Positions 61,126 to 64,000 of a stretch of 64,000 nt of DNA are shown piece after piece; within the stretch, counting starts at the first letter, position 1, and every line of letters starts with the position of its first letter. Source of the stretch: Chloroflexota bacterium (GTDB lineage: Bacteria; Chloroflexota; Dehalococcoidia; JACPQK01); the NCBI GenBank assembly GCA_016190505.1, contig JACPQM010000064.1:1-64000 (forward strand), read 5' to 3'. The position numbers were made by a program, and so were the translations under genes. The notes below the pieces were generated by a model, which saw only the letters and a program-made list of their open reading frames with translations, was not told the origin of the DNA and ran no database searches.

Positions 61126-61301
61126 GAATAAGTGGGTCGCTCCATGGTGATGCCTACGCCGCCACAACACATCAAGAATGCTACGCGGGGGAGCAAAACG
61201 CTCGAAGAAGCACGATGTATCGTCCTTGACGCGCCCTGTCGCAAGTGTATAGCATGAGGCCTACACACGATAGGCACAAGAGAGCCTGTTAGCCTTCGCT
61301 T

Positions 61302-62264
61302 ATGGCGATCTCGGACAAGACGAGGAAGATTCTCTGGGGACGGTCGGGCAACCGCTGCGCCATCTGTCGGCACGAGCTCGTCGTAGATGCCACACCCGCT
61401 GACGATGAATCGCTGGTGGGGGAGGAGTGTCACATCGTATCACCGACGGATCGCGGACCAAGGTTCGATGAATCGCTCCCGGATGACCAACTCGATGACC
61501 AAGCAAACCTGATCCTACTCTGTCGAATTCACCACAAGATGGTGGACGATCAGCAGGAGACCTACACCGCCGAGCTACTGCGCACGCTGAAGGAAAACCA
61601 CGAGAAGTGGGTGTCGTCGTTGCTGGCGGAAAAAGAGCCAATACCCCCCATACGCATTAGACGGATCAAGGGGGATATCCCCACACACCTTGTGCGCCTG
61701 AGATCTGGGCGGGCTGTCTTGGCAATAGTTGACGGCGCGTGTGGCTTTGCGTTTGAGCACGACGAGTTGGAGTCACAAGCTGAGGTAGAACTCGTCAGCG
61801 GGTTTCTTCAGGAGGCGCAAGATTACGGAGATCTGTCTGGCGATCTTGAGGCTGGTGACCGCGTCAAAGGGGCCTTCGAAATGAGCGCGCGGCTTGACGA
61901 GCTAGAGCAGGCCGGGTTCTGGGTTTTCGGGGGACGCGAGATCCGTCGGCTCGAAGGCGGTGTCGGTTCACCATCGCCTTTCCCAGTTGCGATACTCGCG
62001 GTATTACGCCCGACTAGTCCCGAAATCATCTGGTGCCATTCTCAAAGACAAGGGGGGGACGACACGATGGCACGAATCTTGAAAAAGGATGAAGCCCACA
62101 AGATTGTGGACCGGTTGCCGCCAAATGCTACATGGGATGACCTGATGCGCGAGATTTACGTCTGTCAGACTATCGAACGAGGGTTGGCGGACAGCGAGGA
62201 AGGGCGGACCCGAGATGTGAAAGAGGTCGTGCAGAATACGACTTGCCTGAATGAAGGTCCATAG
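61302..62264 (+). CDS. HNH endonuclease-like protein fused to an antitoxin-like tail
   Basis: A 320-codon frame. Residues 20-90 form an HNH nuclease domain: GNRCAICRHEL, EECHIVSP and NLILLCRIHHKMVD, with zinc cysteines and HxxH. The middle (about 120-250) is unassigned. From residue 256 (MARILKKDEAHKIVDRLPPN) the sequence resembles the small antitoxin at 5456-5644. A run of seven G and an in-frame ATG at 62067 precede that part, so the antitoxin can be translated alone. The fusion may be real or the result of a slip in the G run that removed the HNH gene's stop. Confidence 0.75.
   Translation: MAISDKTRKILWGRSGNRCAICRHELVVDATPADDESLVGEECHIVSPTDRGPRFDESLPDDQLDDQANLILLCRIHHKMVDDQQETYTAELLRTLKENHEKWVSSLLAEKEPIPPIRIRRIKGDIPTHLVRLRSGRAVLAIVDGACGFAFEHDELESQAEVELVSGFLQEAQDYGDLSGDLEAGDRVKGAFEMSARLDELEQAGFWVFGGREIRRLEGGVGSPSPFPVAILAVLRPTSPEIIWCHSQRQGGDDTMARILKKDEAHKIVDRLPPNATWDDLMREIYVCQTIERGLADSEEGRTRDVKEVVQNTTCLNEGP
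62067..62264 (+). CDS. Possible independently translated antitoxin domain
   Basis: Internal start within the HNH frame, preceded by AAGGGGGGGACGACACG, which could act as a ribosome-binding site. The 65 residues resemble short antitoxins with the KDEAHKIVDRLPPNATWDDL pattern. No toxin gene directly follows; the next genes are a different TA pair. Confidence 0.4.
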   Translation: MARILKKDEAHKIVDRLPPNATWDDLMREIYVCQTIERGLADSEEGRTRDVKEVVQNTTCLNEGP

Positions 62265-62316
62265 CTCCCGCACTTTCCGGACAGGCATCGTGTAGAATGG
62301 GCATGGGACTGATAGC

Positions 62317-62535
62317 ATGATCAAGACCATCGAAGCAGTGATTGACGAACAGGGAAACGTTCGCTTGCTGGAGCCTATTGAGTTGGGGACAGAGAAACGG
62401 GCGTTGGTAGTAATCCTAGACGAACCGACTGCGCGCATTCAGGAAACGGCACTGCTGAGTGAAAGGGCGCTCGCAGAAGACTGGAACAGGCCTGAAGAGG
62501 ATGCGGCGTGGTCACACCTGCAGCCGGCGCGGTAG
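62317..62535 (+). CDS. Antitoxin (DUF104/AbrB-like) of a MazF module
   Basis: A 72-residue protein with the segment IEAVIDEQGNVRLLEPIELG then RALVVILDE, the short swapped-hairpin beta fold of DUF104/AbrB-type antitoxins. A helical acidic tail follows, where MazE-type proteins wrap the toxin. It overlaps the toxin gene by 28 bases. Confidence 0.82.
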   Translation: MIKTIEAVIDEQGNVRLLEPIELGTEKRALVVILDEPTARIQETALLSERALAEDWNRPEEDAAWSHLQPAR

Positions 62536-62858
62536 TCCTGGTCCCCTTTCCGTTTTCCGACTTGTCCCAGGCCAAGCTGCGTCCGGCTGTCGTGCTTGCG
62601 GATGCTGGTCGTGGTGATTGGATTCTGTGTCAGGTTACGAGCAACCCATACGGAGATGCGCGGTCCGTAAGCCTCCTGGCTGCCAGCTTCGCTGTGGGTT
62701 CACTGAACATCACAAGCTACGCGCGACCGGGCAAGCTGTTTACTGCCAACCGTGACCTGATGGTGGCCGAGGTCGGCCGCCTGCACAGAGGGCCGCTTCA
62801 ACAGATTCTCCAGGTGACGGTGGACATTTTGCTGAGCAGCATCAAACGGCAATCGTAA
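62508..62858 (+). CDS. MazF/PemK-family toxin
   Basis: A 116-residue endoribonuclease toxin: GAVVLVPFPFSDLSQAKLRP AVVL gives the PemK entry motif with the conserved Arg-Pro, ILCQVTSNPYGD the second strand with the catalytic Thr-Ser, and SYARPGKLFTANRDLMVAEV the third. All expected blocks are intact. Confidence 0.9.
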   Translation: MVTPAAGAVVLVPFPFSDLSQAKLRPAVVLADAGRGDWILCQVTSNPYGDARSVSLLAASFAVGSLNITSYARPGKLFTANRDLMVAEVGRLHRGPLQQILQVTVDILLSSIKRQS

Positions 62859-63317
62859 GTGCCGCTTGGGGCTAGCGTAACCACGGCATGCAACTGACGC
62901 GCCAGCTCGTTCTTCCTAGTGTAGTGTCTCGCAAATAACTTGACAATAAACAGGTTCCGCTACCAGCGGACCATGAAGGCGGGCGTTGTAAAGCCGTATA
63001 CGAGACACTCCACTAGGGGAGGAGCCGCCGCTTGCCGAGAACAGGCATCAGAACGGCGGCTCATACCATGTTCATACCATACTCACACTACAGACACACC
63101 TAGGTGTGCTAGGTTTATACCATTTTCACCCTTTTCTCACACTGGTATTTCGGTGGGTCTTGGCGATAATGGGGAACAGCCGACCTGGGGAACCAGTCTT
63201 GATCAGATTCGTCGCCTATCTCCCTCAGTTGCACCCCAGGCGTCAGGAGTCGGTCATGTAGCAAGGGCAGACCACCGGCGCGTGTAGGCCCCTTCTTGTT
63301 TCATAAGGAGGCAACCA
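62859..63317. other. Gene-free stretch before a secreted-protein gene
   Basis: A CTTGACAATAAACAGG segment at 62939 could be a -35 but has no good -10. Around 63065-63150 are direct repeats of TTCATACCAT / CTCACAC type. An open frame across 62940-63287 has unusual composition and no ribosome-binding site, and I do not call it. Confidence 0.5.
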
Positions 63318-63782
63318 ATGCATAGGCTATCCGTCATAGCAGTAGTTCTCTTGATAATAGGGCTGTTGGCCAGCACTCCAGCCATCGCAGGGTGGTTCTG
63401 GAACTCGGCCTGGGAAGTCGGTGGGCAGGAAGTCCACCTGTGCTGGTCGGGGCCCGAGGACTCCGGCCCTGACGGCTACCGGGCCAGCGTGGAGTTGGCC
63501 TACCCCAAGGGGGTTGACGTGGACCTGGAGAGCCAGATGACCAAGAAAGAACAGGTCCACAAGGTCTCTTCCAAGGAGTTGTCAGTGGTTGGCGGCAATG
63601 CTCAAATTCGGGCCACTTTCCGCGTTGTTCCGGTAGAGGGCACCGGTAGCCAGGGAACAGTTACTGCCTGGGTCACCCAGGGCTCTTCCTGTGACGCAAC
63701 CACCATTGGCCCGGCTGTCTCAGGCTCCGTGGGAGAAAAGCTCGTTGTCAATGCGGTGGTGACTGGCGTGGTTGACAACTAG
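63318..63782 (+). CDS. Secreted protein of unknown function
   Basis: The ATG follows a perfect AAGGAGG seven bases upstream. It encodes 154 residues with a Sec signal peptide (hydrophobic 4-22, cleavage about TPAIAG). The mature part is beta-rich with two cysteines (HLCWSG and SSCDATT) that could form a disulphide. No known domain recognised. A second gene with the same type of strong ribosome-binding site begins at 63915. Confidence 0.7.
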   Translation: MHRLSVIAVVLLIIGLLASTPAIAGWFWNSAWEVGGQEVHLCWSGPEDSGPDGYRASVELAYPKGVDVDLESQMTKKEQVHKVSSKELSVVGGNAQIRATFRVVPVEGTGSQGTVTAWVTQGSSCDATTIGPAVSGSVGEKLVVNAVVTGVVDN

Positions 63783-63914
63783 CCCCCGGTGTTGTGAAGT
63801 ATGGGCACGGGTGTGCGGCTGGCAGCAGCGGGTGTAGTCCGCGTGGCCGCCGCATTACCTGGTAGGGCGTTCCGGGTGACGGCAGCAGGGTCCTCCGCTC
63901 GAAAGGAGGCAACT

Positions 63915-64000
63915 GTGAGTGGGCTAGTGGGTTCTCTAGCCACTGCCAAACAGCTCAGAGGGCTAAACTGGAGGCTATGCCTCCTGATCCCAGCGGTCTT
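63915..64000 (+). CDS. Start of a gene cut by the window edge
   Basis: A GTG preceded by AAAGGAGG opens a frame reading SGLVGSLATAKQLRGLNWRL then CLLIPAV to the window end. The basic then hydrophobic start suggests a signal peptide or membrane anchor. Only 28 codons are visible. The leader (CGAAAGGAGGCAACT) resembles that of the gene at 63318, and both may belong to one secretion-related group. Confidence 0.55.
   Translation, partial: MSGLVGSLATAKQLRGLNWRLCLLIPAV

Noticed and set aside
62940-63287. 115-codon open frame before the secreted-protein gene
   Set aside because: No ribosome-binding site, atypical composition with many His/Thr/Arg runs, and no recognisable motif.

Overview
The window looks like chromosomal DNA of a high-GC, environmental member of the Chloroflexota (a Dehalococcoidia/SAR202-like lineage is my best guess). 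This is inferred from the gene mix: a pilB-pilC-pilN-pilO-pilM-pilD set beside a NarL-type two-component pair, several family-5 solute-binding lipoproteins without permeases, corrinoid methyl-transfer proteins, an archease and RtcB. It is also inferred from the many short palindromes with GTAGGGGCG ends. No rRNA gene or complete tRNA gene was found.

Layout. About 413-6384 is a run of integron gene cassettes separated by attC sites with no integrase in view. The cassettes encode HEPN-like and FRG proteins, a TPR-like protein and three toxin-antitoxin (TA) cassettes, two of which have truncated toxins. A 93-bp promoter-carrying cassette is interspersed. Next come gyrA, an orphan phage portal gene with a small HTH gene, and repeat-rich DNA with gene remnants. 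About 12.2-20.5 kb holds a large LamG/DUF11 lipoprotein, an MrfA-type helicase, a TA pair, DUF503, a DMT transporter and a YihY protein. 20.6-24.5 kb is a GldA/GldF/GldG-like ABC operon with a DUF4340 protein. 24.8-27.7 kb is a two-gene restriction-modification candidate: an N6 methylase and a PD-(D/E)XK protein.

28-35.9 kb is catabolic: a crotonase, a solute-binding protein, an alpha/beta hydrolase, then an operon of an SDR, a molybdopterin oxidoreductase and a 16-Cys Fe-S subunit. 36-39.8 kb is a compact conflict island: two MNT-HEPN pairs, a RelE-type TA, and a two-gene DUF4231 (SLATT-like membrane protein) plus ThsB-like TIR pair that resembles an unusual Thoeris-type system. 39.9-49.3 kb holds three more solute-binding proteins, an arylmalonate-decarboxylase-like protein lacking the expected cysteine, archease and RtcB. 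49.3-57.3 kb is the two-component pair and the pilus operon. 57.7-60.4 kb is a corrinoid methyl-transfer trio. 60.5-62.9 kb has two TA modules around an HNH protein with an antitoxin-like tail.

How the parts fit. The backbone is metabolic and secretory. Two kinds of accessory DNA interrupt it: the cassette array, and TA or defence modules placed just behind the 3' ends of metabolic genes. In three separate places a degenerate second copy of the neighbouring gene's 3' end lies on the far side of the module, which suggests a common insertion or recombination route. Short palindromes are scattered between genes, and at five genes the palindrome itself supplies the TAG stop codon.
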